From the NCBI GenBank assembly GCA_949752735.1, contig OX457041.1, forward strand, positions 27,634,900-27,698,899: a DNA stretch of 64,000 nucleotides. The letters run 5' to 3'. Below, piece by piece: positions 1 through 41,265 of this stretch. The position numbers were made by a program, and so were the translations under genes. Position 1 is the first letter of the stretch. Each line of letters opens with the position of its first letter. The stretch comes from Lumbricus terrestris (taxonomy: Eukaryota; Annelida; Clitellata; Crassiclitellata; Lumbricidae). A model generated the notes under the pieces. It was not told where the DNA came from. It worked only from the letters and a program-made list of their open reading frames with translations, and made no database searches.

Positions 1-1239
1 AAGTCAACACCGGCCTCGTGCACGGAAAAGATATTTCCGACAATTAGAAATAGGCCTACACTTCCGCCCTATTTAACAAGTAGGCCTATACTAACAGCGT
101 CGATGCAATTTGCAATCAAGTTTTCCTTTGTGTACTACGTAGTAGTACGTTGTGTACTACGTACTAGTACCTAGACTTCTGCATGGTTTCTTGTTTATAC
201 TGCAAACATTCGTCGTTGCCACGTTACCGTGGTAAGATGGAACGATCGCCGGGAGAAAAGCGGACAGAGTTGAAGGAACTGGGCAGTGAGAGCGTCTTAG
301 TTGGTGTCTTGATTAAGTATAGTTGGAAAGCTGCGCTGATAAAGGATTTCAGCTGTCAAGCACTACTTGAGGAATTGGCCAAGGAGTGGTTGATGGAAGC
401 TGGTGCTGGAGTAAAGGCAGAGGGAGGAGGCTGTGGAGAAGTTTCCTGCATGCTGTGTAAACGATCGGGGCAATGCTGGAGATGATAGAAATACAGAGCC
501 AGCAAATGGAAATGCGAAGACAACAGACGATGTTGAAGAGGATCTACTTTATGGAAAGAGGGGGAAGCCGAACAAAGAAGACAAGAGGAATGGCCGAGAA
601 GAAAGGCAAGAAAGGTGAGAACAGATTATGTATTTATAGACCCTGGTGGATAGGTCTATATACAGAAGCAATCGGGATAACAAGCGGAATCGATATGGCG
701 TGTGCGCATGCGCAGTGGATCGGTTCGAGACTACCTTAGATGGCTTACATTTTATTGAGCCTTTACCATAGGCTATTATCTGTAAAGTTAAACATACAGC
801 ACGCGTGTCTTCTCGAAATTTGAAGAGTAAAACTTAATAGACGACTTAAAACTTCGTAAACTTAAGCCACGCGTGTTGTGTGTCCACAGTCATAGGCTCA
901 ACAAAATGTAAGTCATCTATGCCATACTACAATTACACAATTTTGTGTAGAACTGCACGTTAAAAAGTCCTTGCAAGATGGTATCCCCTAATGCCGGAAT
1001 TAAGAAAGCTCTGAAGATTTAAGTAAGGAAGCCAAACGAGAGAGAAAAAATAGAAATTAGTATGTTTGGATGGATTGATGGCAGGACGGAAAGAAGGTTC
1101 TAAAGACGGAAGCTGGACATGGTTACAGTGACGCCGCCGGTGATTTCGAGAGCGAAAGAATGAAGGCGCCATTTATCAGCATGTCTGCAGGCGATGGGAA
1201 AATTGTTCACGCATTCGTCCAATAAATATTTCGCATCAT
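1..1239. other. Left-edge spacer, no gene recognised
   Basis: Holds TAGGCCTA palindromes at 51 and 81 and an imperfect tandem of GTACTACGTA near 131-170. Short open frames (183-485, 473-739) have charged, Gln/Met-rich stretches (QSQQMEMRRQQ) that could be a retroelement gag remnant, but no conserved motif was identified. Confidence 0.3.
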
Positions 1240-1900
1240 TTGAGAGGAGAGATCTTCCCACCAGTCCGTCCACCACCAACGAACACAACCATCATCCGGG
1301 AAGAACTCAACCGCGACTGGAGCGGTTTAGGCGCCGCTCGTAAATATTTTCGCCTGGTTTATGAAGCGCATGCGCGGGCGCGTGCGCGAGCCTGTGTAAT
1401 GTTAGTTAAACGTTGCGGAGCAATGACGGCCGGCTGACTCTTCCATTCATAAACTTCGGGGAACCTGTTGATCCGCAGACGGTGGAGGGAGGAAGGGAGC
1501 GAGAGGGAAGAGCGGGAGGGGAGGGTGGGGATTGACGCCGCCGCCGCCGATACAGGTAGGCCGAGATTCCTGTGTACGCATCCCACGCACTCATTCCTCT
1601 GTGTTTCTGAGAGTTTGCCTCTCTGTCAGTCTCCGTATGTGTACGTCTCTCCCTGTTTCGCTCCCGTATTTCGAGTGATGCGGCATTGAGGAGTGGCAAG
1701 TGGGGGAGGGTGGGCGGGGGAAGGTGCCAGGGCGACGTCTGTCGGCTGATTTTGACGTAAGTTTATGATTGATTCGAGCGGTGTAGGACGAAGGAGAGGC
1801 TGTGGGAATGGACGGACGAGCGGGAGGGAGGGCGGGAGGGAGGAAGGGAGGGACGGGGAGTGTGGGAATGGCGGGGGAGGCTGTGGGAATGAACGGAGGT
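1240..1900. promoter_or_regulatory. CpG- and G-rich promoter-like block
   Basis: From about 1325 to 1440 the DNA is dense in CpG and GCGC/CGCG (GCGCATGCGCGGGCGCGTGC), and from 1680 to 1890 it becomes purine-rich with many GGGAGGG runs. A perfect donor-like AC|gtaagt occurs near 1757. It resembles a CpG-island promoter with a non-coding first exon, but no gene could be attached on either strand. Confidence 0.35.
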
Positions 1901-2169
1901 GCTCAACAGGTAACAGATGGTAGCCGAGGAACGTGGGAAAACTCTACGAACGAAACCCGACCCTATAAATCTCAGAGTTAGCTTTTCACCAGGGCCGTCA
2001 ACGATGAAGTCGACGACGACGACGACGAAGAGGATGAGAAGAAGAAGGTGCCAGGAAGCAACAGGAGGGTTTAAGCAATGGTCGATAGGGATAATGATGA
2101 ATAAAGTGGATTAAAGTTTCTGCTCCGGTAGCAGGTTTCTCGCCTTGGTGCTTTTGTAGCGATCTGGTT

Positions 2170-2730
2170 CCATAACTCAAAAACTAATAGTTAAAAAAAT
2201 TGGTGTCAAATTTACACAGGGGCAAGTGTCTCCTATTGCACTAATGTACGTGCGGGCAACCATGTAGGCTATAATGTGAGTATAGAATCGCACATTAGAA
2301 TCCAATTGATTCATCATGTCCTTATCGACGAATCGAGTATAGTCCGCCGTTTTATTCTTTGAGGTTCATTAAGGTACCTCCATGCAGCAGTTGACCGAAT
2401 CCCACACAGTGCAATACTTTATCTAGCGGTCAATTATTATTGATTTCTTGAAAACTGTCGCCAACAAACCCGCGTTAACTGTATACATCTAGTTCTTGCG
2501 CTATAATTTTTTTTTATCGATCTGATAATTATTTTTTTATACTTAGCCTATCGTTAATTAATGCTAAAATAATCTTCCGGTTGACGTGTTGCACCAAATG
2601 CATCATATGCATGTACGATTCTATACTCACATTATACATGGGTGCCCGCACATTGATGCAATAGAGACACTTGCCCCTCTGGAAATTTGACACCAATTTT
2701 TTTACTACTAGTTTTGGGGCTCAAACAAAT
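2170..2730. mobile_element. Foldback element (inverted repeat, about 120-bp arms)
   Basis: Left arm 2170-2293 and right arm 2610-2730 are inverted copies: AAAATTGGTGTCAAATTT, GGGGCAAGTGTCTC and TAATGTGAGTATAGAATCG occur in one arm and reverse-complemented in the other. The 315-bp centre shows no coding capacity. This is a non-autonomous MITE or foldback element; target duplication not identified. Confidence 0.75.
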
Positions 2731-3295
2731 TTATTCGCACTAAAGTACTAATGATGGCCCGCTAATTAAACACAAACTGAAACAGAAATTTACGATTAGA
2801 CAATCTGTGAAAATAGCAGTGGTCTTAATTTTCTTGTTTAGACCTACATTTTTCAAGATCTTAATGAAAAATATTTACCGTGGCCATGCATGGTGTTTTG
2901 CTCCCTCCCTCAAGAACATGTGCGGACGCCCATGCACATAACTATGATGTAGGTCTACTATCATTATAATTTTTTATTATGGTGTTTTACTTTGATAAAA
3001 GTCAAGAACACTTTCGACTGGTCAATTTGCATTAGCGCGATAAATGAAATAACTAAGCAAACAAAACAAACGGCTCTGAGTTTTCCGTTGGTCGCTATAA
3101 AGTATAAACGACACGATTGGAACAATGGTCATCTTGATTGTGGTGGACAGCCGAGAGAGAGGGAAAACTCTGGATTTGGGTTCATTTTCCATTTCAATCA
3201 CTTTCGATAAGATAATCTGCGGTAGGCACTCTCATGAACTGTCTTAGGCCTCGTGTCTTGGTTTCGGTCTTGGTAGCTCATCGCTGTTTTCGTCT

Positions 3296-3424
3296 TAGTC
3301 CTAATGGATCTGTCTTCGACTTGTCTTGTCCTGATGGATCTGTCTTCGACTTGTCTTGTCCTGATGGATCTGTCTTCGACTTGTCTTGTCCTGATGGATC
3401 TGTCTTCGACTTGTCTTGGTCTTG
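3296..3424. repeat. 30-bp minisatellite, about 4 copies
   Basis: Unit CTGATGGATCTGTCTTCGAC plus TTGTCTTGTC repeated nearly identically. Because 30 is divisible by three, all frames stay open through it, which explains the repetitive short open frames on both strands. Confidence 0.95.
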
Positions 3425-3517
3425 AAGTTTTGAGTCGAGCATACAGTCTTGCTCTGAAGTCGCGAAAGTGTAAATAAATCCAGTGCGAGTTCTTGTCTTG
3501 GTACGCATCGTAAGTTC

Positions 3518-3934
3518 TCAATAATGCCTGTCCAGATTTTCGGAAATTATTTCTAGGATCAGGACAAAATGTTGCAAAAGTTTGTCAACGAGTTTGTTAT
3601 GTTGCTTAGTTATTCCTTCGAGCATTATATAAAATCGCATAGTGTACGTTTCTATGTCATCTGACATATGCGGAGCAGAAACTCCCGAATGGAGACTGTG
3701 AGAAACCCGGCAATTGACTGAGAAATCCCACGCTGAATGCATGGCCGAAGCGACTGTGTGCCTCTCACGTATAGGCAAGCCCCTATAACCTACGCCTAAG
3801 TGGAAGACGAGGAGGAATCCAGTGACGCATGTACAGATATTCTCTGATCTGGTCGGATGGATGCTGTTGAGGAACAGGTGCAGCACTGCAGCAGTCGATG
3901 AACAAACTCCAATGTCTCTCTTTTGATCAGCCAC
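3518..3934 (-). other. Isolated 138-codon open frame, status unknown
   Basis: An ATG-initiated frame with a plausible amphipathic C-terminus (KQHNKLVDKLLQHFVLILEI) but no recognised domain, no neighbouring exons and no clear splice sites. Chance is possible. Kept here so that the stretch is described. Confidence 0.15.
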
Positions 3935-4133
3935 GTGCCTCCTTCTCTGTTCCGTCAGTTACATGCAAAACTCACCGAGTGTCGTAAGGATGGCTAATCA
4001 TTGCGTCTGGATTGCGATTTGTAAGCAACTAAGAATCTACGCGTTACCATTTTAGTATAATATTATGTTCATTGTGATTATTGCTTCTAATAGTAATAAT
4101 GGTAGCAGCTGCAGTACAGTAGTAATAATAATA

Positions 4134-4387
<254 letters not shown>

Positions 4388-5673
4388 CCCGTTCACCACC
4401 ACCACCACCACCATGGGCCATCACCAAAATCAGTTACATCTGAGACATTGATTTGAGGAAGATGAGTGTCTGTTGGGGTCAGTGTCTTATCCAGGGAATA
4501 ATTTCTGGGAACCGAACGAGCGTTCGGTCCAAGCGCGTAACGTCGAGCAGGGAAGGATTTGGGGAGAGAGATGTGTCCCCTCCCCAATGAGAATTTCTTC
4601 GAATTTCCATTTTGTAATGACAGCATTTTAAGCTGTCATCGTAACAAAATGGCTCTATTTCGGTGCTGATAAGAGAGGTCTAAGACTTCAATAAATATAC
4701 TTAGAATAATAACAATTTCTTTTTGAATTTCCACTTTCAATGGCAGCATTTTAAGATGCCATCCTAAAAATTACTCATTTAGTCCTGATAGTAAATAGAC
4801 CTAATATCAATTAAGTAGCCTATATTAGCCTATAACAATTCCTGTAATACAATAATGTAAGCAACCAAATAAAAACAAGACTGTATCATTTTGTTTAATT
4901 TCTCTGCGGAATGCCATTTCTGAGGTGAAACTTCCGCTCTGGAGATTCCTAGATTGAACACTATATATTGCGTCTTCTGCCTCGCTTAGGTTTAGATTTG
5001 TACCGCTGTTAGAATATAGGTCTACTTTGTGTGTTGGCATGACGTACGCCCTCTTGCGAGTGTCCCTTTAGACAGCGAACTCATATCGAATGCTGCTGAA
5101 TCATCCGCTGAGAGCAATGAGCTAAAAAAAAGTCGGCAAAATTACGAAGACTTCGCTGCATTAGTAGGCCCTAATTTCTGGGTGCGTTGACTGGTCGAAT
5201 TTTCCTCAGCAGAAGAACGCACCCGCTAAAGTTGATTGGACCCAACAATCAAGGAAACAGATTCGATATGGTAGCCTAAATGAAATGGTCTACAGTCAAA
5301 TTATTATTGGGAATGCATTTGGTTAGAGAACAACATGGAAAAAACTTAAAAGAACTAAGTTCTCGCTTAGCAGGTTTACACTATCTTTGAGTTATATGCT
5401 GCCTATTAGTGTGCAATCTAAGCGTCTCTGGGGAAGTTCCCCCAGGAATGAGATTACCCCACCCACCAAAAAATTCGCGAGGTGTTGTATAGGACTATAG
5501 GCCTACATGTAAATACTTACCATTTCCCCAGAAAAATTAAACGTGCAGCAAATTCCTGCCCCCAGCAAATAGTCAATGGATCCCGCTGCTTCCCGCAGAC
5601 GACATGTAGCCTATATGTTCAGAATCAGTAAATTTGAGAGGAAGACTAAAAACAGTTTGACCGAATGAGAGGA

Positions 5674-7320
5674 TGACGTCAGTGGTTGTGCCGTCTTCCC
5701 AAAATATCCGGCCAAAACCGACTTTTTCTTGATGATAACGACGATGATCATGAGCTTCATGCTTCATCATCATAATCATCATGACGACGACGACGATGAT
5801 GTTGATGATTGATCGATCGATGATGATGACATATGCTGATGACGATGAGTCGATGACGAACGACTAGGATGATCGATATTGCTGATATTGTTGATGATCG
5901 ATGATGATGATCGACGACGATGACGATGATGATGATGATGATGATCAAGGATGATTGATAATGATGTTTATGGTAATGATAGTGATCGATGATGAGAATG
6001 GTGATGATGAACGATGAAGGTGATGATGATTTTGATGATCATTGTGGACAATAGTGATGATGATGACGACGACGACGACGACGATGATGATGATGATGAT
6101 GATGATGATGATAATGGGTCTATGCATGTATCATAAGCTCTATAACAATTACAAAATCTTTGGTGAAATTGGTGGAGTTTTCTTAAATTTTTTTGGGAAA
6201 TGACTATAAAAAGGTCTCAAATTTTTTAACATTCCGATCCGCAAACTTTTCCAAACCACTTTCGGCTCTAACGGAAATAGACTTTCGTTGATCAATTATT
6301 TCCCTAAATATAAGCGTGAAATGGTGACTGAAGTCATTCCCCTACAATTAATTTTGTAAGTCATTAAAGTTGAAGAGAATTTTCGGGCCCAATCGGCCGG
6401 TTTAGACCTAATCCAGAATATTAAATTGAATCACATACTTACGTTTGCAAGTTTGTCACCGTTCTTTTAATTCAAACATCTTCAGGTAATTTTCAGCTTG
6501 CCTCAAATGTTTATAAATTAAACTAGACAGCGAAACTCTTTGTATACAGTATGCGTCTGGAGTATTGATATCAGATAATACATGTGACGTCATAATTCAC
6601 TTTAATCTCGTTTATTATTATCTACTTCAAAACTGCAGAAGTCTATGTTCCAAAAGCATGTGACGTCAAATTAAGAGGAATCTACATTAATGCCTCTGTA
6701 AATGACGTCACAATGCTGCCTGTGACGTCATAATGTGCTTAATCCTAATCAATGCTGAATTGTAGGCTACTTTCAAAGCGAGCTAAATAAATAATTAAAA
6801 CTTCGAAATCACGAGCAATGGACGCAGTTAAAGAAAACAATTAGGCCCTAATTGAGCCATAAAATTTTCTTGCTTTTCCTATTATGGCCTGCGTACTTTC
6901 TTTTTTTTATATGAGCCTATTTTCATACTCGCTTAATTCTTACTTAGGCCTACATCAGATAACTTTTCATTTGATAATTACAAGTTTTACCAGACTCCCT
7001 TACTTAATTAGGACCTACCGATTATTTTTATTTTCGGTCGTTGAAATGATTGTGATAATTGCTGTCATCATGGCCTACCTTACGAATTATTTCTTTTTCA
7101 CTTCGATAATCGTCTGCTGATCAATTCGCCGTCTGCTTTTTCAACGTATTTCGTCATCTTTGTAATCGTTTTAATCGCTTTTGTCTTAATTTCGACATCT
7201 TTCGTCTTATTTATCGTCTGCTTTCAAAGAAGTTCTTTCCTACCTTCAAAAGAATTTTACCAAAATGTTTCAGAGGCTAATGGAGAACGAGATGACGTCA
7301 TATTTGGAATTGTGACGTCA
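5674..7320. promoter_or_regulatory. Cluster of seven perfect CRE-type palindromes (TGACGTCA)
   Basis: TGACGTCA occurs at 5674, 6585, 6661, 6703, 6723, 7293 and 7313, the six right-hand copies within about 740 bp. TGACGTCA is the consensus cAMP-response element bound by CREB/ATF bZIP dimers. There is no recognised gene beside it; the flanks TGTGACGTCA and AATGACGTCA recur, so it may also be a repeat trace. Confidence 0.55.
5731..6116. repeat. Degenerate (GAT/GAC)n trinucleotide tract
   Basis: About 390 bp of GATGATGAC/GATCGATGATG repeats, an old interrupted version of the triplet array at 4.2 kb, with internal GATCGATCGATG palindromes. Confidence 0.95.
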
Positions 7321-7439
7321 AACGATTTATGAGAAAAAGGCAATCGCAACGGGTGTAGTAATCTGGATCTGAGTTTATGTTGCAACGTTTTAATTTGCGC
7401 TATTATACTTAATTAGGCCTATAAATATTTACGAGTTAA

Positions 7440-8640
7440 TGGATAGGTGTATGGCAAGATCAATCCACAAAGAACTTTGGGTGTAGGCCTATGGAGACAT
7501 CAGGATTTTCTAGATAATATCAGGAAGGCCCAGGATTATGAATTCTGCTTTGCGAGGATTGAGTCAGAGGAGATTGGACATCAATTGAGAGATTTAACCA
7601 GATTGAGTAATTATGCGATGGGCATAGAAACAGTGGCGTAACTACGGGGGGGGGGCAAGGGGGGGCAGCCGCCCCCCCCAAATGAAAGGGCTGCCCCCCC
7701 AGCTGCCCCCCCAATCCCTGCGTTTGTTTTACTTTTTACTTTTACGAGTGATAAAGAATTAAAGAATGTTATATAATTTCTGACTTATTTTATTTTTTAT
7801 ACAACTTCCTGTACAACTTCTTATAGGGTGGGTGATGGGAAAGTGGGACAGGCCACTATAGTGCACTGTGGGACAGACAAGCTAGTGAGACTTGCATGCG
7901 TATTATGTCCAATACTGTAATACATCCAAAATCTAAAAATACATAGTCTATGGCAATATACCGATGCCAACGGTAGCTACCCCATCATTTTCAGCTGCCA
8001 CCCCACTGCCCCCCCATGAAAAAATAACTGGCTACGCCACTGCATAGAAAGAGCTTAGGGACGTCATATGTAGGCCTAGCTTGCTAAGCTTGGTGTCGTC
8101 TGTGTATAGATTGTGGTCAACAGAGGAGTATAGCATAAGATGGATGAATAGAAGTGGACCCAAGATGGAGCCATGGGGGACACCACTAGAGTTCTCGTGG
8201 TTGCAATTGCAAATAGTGGCTAAAAACTTTAACAAAAATCGTAATCTCTAAATTTCTACAGCGCTCGCAAAAACCAAGTCGCGGGAACCAGCTTATTCAC
8301 AGGCGCTCAATCAAAACAAAATCGATAAGCAGAGGGGTTAAGATCCGGAGAGTGAAGCAAGGAGAAAAGGCTCTTGGAAGACAAAGACTGAAACCAGAGT
8401 AGAGTTGCAGATGCCAAATCAAGATGATAGTCAGTGAAGGAGGCTGTGATCCACTGCAACGAACGCGGCAAAGAATGATGTTAACGAGACAAGGGCAGGA
8501 GGTGATTTGCTGTTGGCTGACTGCACAGGCCAATTTATTTATGGCATTATGGCACAGCGAGACAAGTAGTTTCTGTGGAGTGGTGTACGAAATTTGTCAA
8601 CATGATATCAAGAAACTTAGCAGAAGTTGCATGTGGTAAG
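7440..8640 (-). mobile_element. L2/CR1-like LINE reverse-transcriptase fragment, interrupted
   Basis: Read on the minus strand the pieces occur in RT order: VDHSLLH and FGICNSTL (about 8500-8400), GVPHGSILGPLLF and YTDDTKLSKLG (8200-8080), then LNPRKAEFIILGLP (about 7570). Frameshifts and stops make it a pseudogene. It is broken by a LINE-tail-like piece (8240-8335) and by a hAT-type MITE (7631-8042). Confidence 0.8.
7631..8042. mobile_element. hAT-type MITE with 8-bp target duplication (inside LINE)
   Basis: Ends CAGTGGCGTA...TACGCCACTG are inverted repeats, flanked on both sides by CATAGAAA (7623-7630 and 8043-8050). An 8-bp duplication and CAG/CTG ends are hallmarks of hAT superfamily insertions. 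The interior is G/C-homopolymer-rich and non-coding. Confidence 0.88.
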
Positions 8641-9427
8641 GGGCAATGTTTTTATTCAGTTTTCGTTTATATAAGAAAAGGTCGTCTACTCAGCGAGTCA
8701 AATTTGTTAATTTCTTCAGTGAAGATAAATTGTTCACCATGAACCAGTCACATGAATCATGTTAGTTGGAATAATTTGTCATAGGATTTATGAAAGGCAA
8801 AGATGTCAGTGCTTTTCACAAATAGTAGACAATGCAAGAGTGAAGACAATACAGAGATCTTTAACAAAGGGTTAAAAAATAAAAAGTAAAAGGCCAAAGA
8901 CTGAGCCTTTGGTACCTGTTTAATCTGACGAGTCCTGGTGCAGGAATAGGTTGAGACCTGTCATGCTGGTCATATGAAGCCCATAAAAAATATTCCAATA
9001 AATTAATTTTTTGGACAACTCGAAGTATAATTGGTGCAGTTAGAAATGAGACAGAAAAACAACAGAGTAAATATTCTTAACAGCAGATCAGCAGTTTGCC
9101 AAAAAATAACGAGTCTCACACGAACGAGAACGTTGATCCTGTATTTCATTGATGGCTGTTTGACTGACGACAAAACCTTAAAATCAACAAACTTTAATGT
9201 ACATTTTAATTAAATATTCACCAAATATTCACCTAAGCAGCTAAATAGTCAATGCCCTACCTAATACTGTAATTTCAAGCATGATGGCAGCTTCTCACTG
9301 TGCAGTTTATATGACTCTTTAGTTCACACAACAATTATTTGTTATGACAAAATGGCTAGTCTTTCTCTCATAGACAAACCTTCAATCTGCTAATCACAAA
9401 CATCAATTCATGCAAGTCTTCTATGAA
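8641..9427. other. Spacer downstream of SECISBP2L, no gene seen
   Basis: AT-rich sequence without recognised coding motif or dispersed repeat; it may include distal 3' UTR if a signal near 8650 is used. Confidence 0.3.
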
Positions 9428-10141
9428 TTTATTCACGTCTTACTTTGTCATTTAAGTGCACTGTGTTTCAACATAATTTGAACAAATATAAAACATGTGT
9501 TCATGTCACAAAAGACTGTCTGTGAGCAGCAGTAAGTAATTTTTACACTTGCTTTTATACACCCTATAGCAAATTTCGTATGACATAGTCTAGATGCAAC
9601 AAATTCTGACATAACACAGCTAGGAATAAATAGAGTAGACCAGCTTAATTAAGTATTCACACGTAAATTCACTAGAATGCAACATTGCAATGAAGCAGAA
9701 CCTCGGTGGTCTGCTGTAAACCTGGATTTGTCAGAAGGTTCCAGTTTTACCGTTGAAGCATGATAAACTGACGCTTACGTCAGACTGCGACTCCGAAATC
9801 GTTCTAAGTCACAGTATAGAAAGACATCATGTGCCATGAGATCAGGCAGAACTCAATCCTTAATACTGTATGCAGACTAAATACTGGCACCCTGCTAAAT
9901 CTAATTGCACGATCAAAAACATCCACTCAAAAATAACTTTTCAAAAAGCAGCCATAAAACGATTCAAGGCAAAATGCTTTTGTCATGCTGATAGCTATCT
10001 GTCAAAGTTCTTACTCAAACCCTTTCGTTCTCAATTCAAATAGGCTCTAATGTATACTCGATCGGATTCCAAGACTCGATCAGATTCCAAGACTCAATCA
10101 GATTCCAAGACTCGATCGGATTCCAAGACTCGAAATGGCTG
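9428..10141 (-). promoter_or_regulatory. SECISBP2L: Probable 3' UTR of SECISBP2L with polyadenylation signal
   Basis: The first AATAAA on the minus strand below the stop codon is at 9433-9428, giving a 3' UTR of about 0.7 kb. The UTR opens with a short 18-bp tandem repeat (10047-10134). Another AATAAA near 8650 is possible but lies in LINE-derived sequence. Confidence 0.45.
10047..10134. repeat. 18-bp tandem repeat in the SECISBP2L 3' UTR
   Basis: Unit CTCGATCGGATTCCAAGA, about 4.5 copies with A/G variants, immediately after the stop codon on the gene's strand. Confidence 0.92.
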
Positions 10142-38711
<28,570 letters not shown>

Positions 38712-39430
38712 TTTACTAATTGGTCGTCACATGAAATCCTTCTGCAACGATATCCATAGTCATCCAAACGATAGACGCTTGCCCATTTGGTTCAAAGAGT
38801 GGTTAATACATAAATTAGCTCTTCCGAAAAACACTTTTGTGTGATCGATATGAATAAAACAAATCAAAGCAATCCAGCATCATTTAATGCAATTATCGCT
38901 CGGGCGTCTACCAATTTTCGTTGTTACGACCTTGAAGCACCGCTCGCATATAATATTTTTATTTACGCCCAAAACCCAGAAAATTGCCTAAATTGTACTT
39001 TCGTATTGGCCCTCCAAAGCATAACGATTTTTTAAACTTAACATAAATATTGCCTGAGTCGGCCAGCACGATTCGCTCACTATCAGTTAGACCTAGCGAC
39101 TGCTGCTGGGAGATTGTTTTGAATTTGTTGACGGCGTTGATATGGCAATGCGTGAAATGTACGGTAGGTTCCTCACACAGGCCGGCAGCTGGGCCGCCGT
39201 AAGACGTAGAGAGTCCGCGCCAGCAGTTAATTGCGCACGCGGGCAGACCACAGACCAATAGGTAAACCTATCGATTCCCTGTCGTCAATATTCCGCCAGC
39301 AACCGCTTTTGTCAATGAGGTCATTGTTTCAAGGCAGTGGTCCGCCCGTCGTGGGCTAGGAGATTTGCGACAAGGTCTCCATTTGGTGACTCGTCGCGTC
39401 GCGTCGTAGGCTATAGGCTAACGGCCTGCG
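38712..39430 (-). promoter_or_regulatory. Candidate promoter and 5' UTR of SECISBP2L
   Basis: Upstream of the ATG the composition changes to CpG-richer DNA around 39060-39430, with GCGC/CGCG clusters and a CCAAT motif at about 39253. An open frame across 38959-39258 has no recognisable homology and is more likely untranslated leader or chance. The transcription start cannot be located from sequence alone. Confidence 0.35.
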
Positions 39431-40369
39431 CTATACCTAATTAGGCCTATGCCTAATCAAGGCTGAGACAAACCTTCTTCAAATTAGTGTTTCGGTCAAA
39501 ACGAACCTCTGCAGTGCGTTCCAGGTGTCGTTGAAGTAATTAAGACTTAATCTTTAGCCCTATTAAAAAGCACTTGAATCAAACGCGCAGCCCAATCGAA
39601 ACGAGCTTCCTAGTTTCTCATTAAATCTTCAAGGGCTTAACAGATTAAGTTCGTTGAGATGACAACAGCAAGCAAATCAGACGACAAAGGAGATCCCAGA
39701 TAAGAACGATAGGCCTATGCACCTATACTCACAGGTGGACTGGCGGAGACTTGATCGTTATATATAAGCAAAATCATTGTAGGGGCCTGTTAGGATAGGC
39801 CTATAGCCTGACCCAATAGGCCTAAGTTGCCTAACAGTTCATGATATCAACAACAACTCAAAACAATTATAATTTTGCAAATATTTCTCGGAAAAAATAA
39901 TCTTGAGGGACAGTTTCCTCTATAGGTGCCTGGGTTAAACACTGATTTAGGCGCACACAGTAAATGAGCTGGTAGGACCTATATATATTGCCTATAGCTG
40001 CAAGTTCACCAGTTAACATCGATAAAAATGTATTCATACATGTGCACATTGTGTAATTTTGCGTAGTATAGAGTCTACACAAGATCCCAGCACACGATCA
40101 CTCGACCAGGGCATACGAAATGATACGATTGAAGAGAGGCACTCAATTGCCCCCTCCCGGGAGAAGTTACACCTATGTTTTGACTCCTACCATTTGGTTT
40201 TTAACATATTTTTACACTAAGGTTTTAATTATACTAATGGTAATAAGGTAAAACTGAGTTAGAAATTTACATTTTAGAAGCCTTCATGAAAAATACACAT
40301 GTAGCCTACGTTCTTAATCGCCTGCTTATAACATTTTTCAAACCCTTAGCCTACTAGAAAATTTATAAT
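39431..40369. other. Spacer upstream of SECISBP2L, no gene seen
   Basis: AT-rich intergenic DNA with four TAGGCCTA palindromes (39442, 39708, 39796, 39817) and a CTCCCGGGAG-type palindrome near 40155. Confidence 0.4.
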
Positions 40370-40496
40370 GGCCGTGACCATTGTGCTAACTCAGCACCAC
40401 GCCTTTGGAATGATCTGCCTGCTGAGTTCCGATCCTTTTCAGTTCCTCCTCCGTCATTACTAATCACACCATCACCTTCCTCAGGCTCCTCTATCC

Positions 40497-41265
40497 CAGC
40501 GTTTCCCAAACTGTGGGTCGCGACCCAAAAGTGGGTCGCAGAACTTTGGCAAGTGGGTCGCGAAAGTTCTTCTTATTTCTCTGTTAATTTCAGTATTTAT
40601 TCCAGTAACCCTCAAACGTCATACTTTATTATTCCGTTATAACTAGTGAAACAACATTTGACTATGGTTGGGCTATAACTAGCTTCTACTTGTGCGTGTA
40701 TGTGAACAGGAAACAGTGCACGAGACTTAGCAACGAGTCTTAGCATGATTAATAAAAAGTCTGCCATTCAAAAATAAACAACGTATATTTAAATTTCACA
40801 AATTTTATTTTCAATTTTTAAAACTTTGCGAAAAAACATGGATAAATTTTTGAAACGAAAACGAGAATCTTTGTCATGTGTGAGTGGTCATAGCTCAGAG
40901 TCGGAGTCGGACGATGATGTTAATTCAACTCTTGATAATCGACTTCCGAGTACGAAGAAGGCATGTCCGCCGAAACGTAAATATTATGATTCATATCTGA
41001 AATTTGAAAATGAGCAAGAAAAACTGATATAACAGTTGCTTGCATTGCAATAAATATTGGCTTTTTTCTTAAGTTAAATTTTACTGTTTTAAATGTGGTA
41101 ATTTCTAAATGCTGGATGTAAATCAGCATATCTGAATCCCGATTTATGAAGCAATCCTTAGTTAGTGTTAGTTTAGTACTCTGTACCTAATTTTGTTTAG
41201 TGGGTCCAGAGACAGAAAAAATATTCCCAAGTGGGTCGCGAGCCAGAGAAGTTTGGGAACCTCTG
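40497..41265 (+). mobile_element. Internally deleted hAT (Buster/ZBED-like) transposon
   Basis: Terminal inverted repeats CAGCGTTTCCCAAACTGTGG and CCCAGTGG-related GAAGTTTGGGAACCTCTG, flanked by CTCTATCC on both sides (40489-40496, 41266-41273). Subterminal GGGTCGCGACCC/GGGTCGCGAGCC motifs are typical of this hAT group. It carries a remnant of the transposase start. Confidence 0.92.
40838..41032 (+). pseudogene. hAT transposase N-terminal remnant
   Basis: 64 codons beginning MDKFLKRKRESLSCVSGHSS and reaching KRKYYDSYLKF, the block that in ZBED5/Buster-type transposases precedes the BED zinc finger (KRKYDESYLSFGF by recall). After SYLKF it runs into ENEQEKLI and a stop, so the zinc finger, RNase-H-like core and hAT dimerisation region are deleted. 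Not functional as a transposase. Confidence 0.75.

Noticed and set aside
183..739. Retrotransposon gag gene
   Set aside because: Composition is suggestive (Gln/Met/Lys-rich) but there is no zinc knuckle, protease or LTR, so no call was made.
38959..39258. Minus-strand 99-codon frame as the SECISBP2L N-terminus
   Set aside because: It begins with a non-ATG codon, lacks a donor in a compatible phase and has no similarity to the family; the short exon at 38673-38711 fits better.
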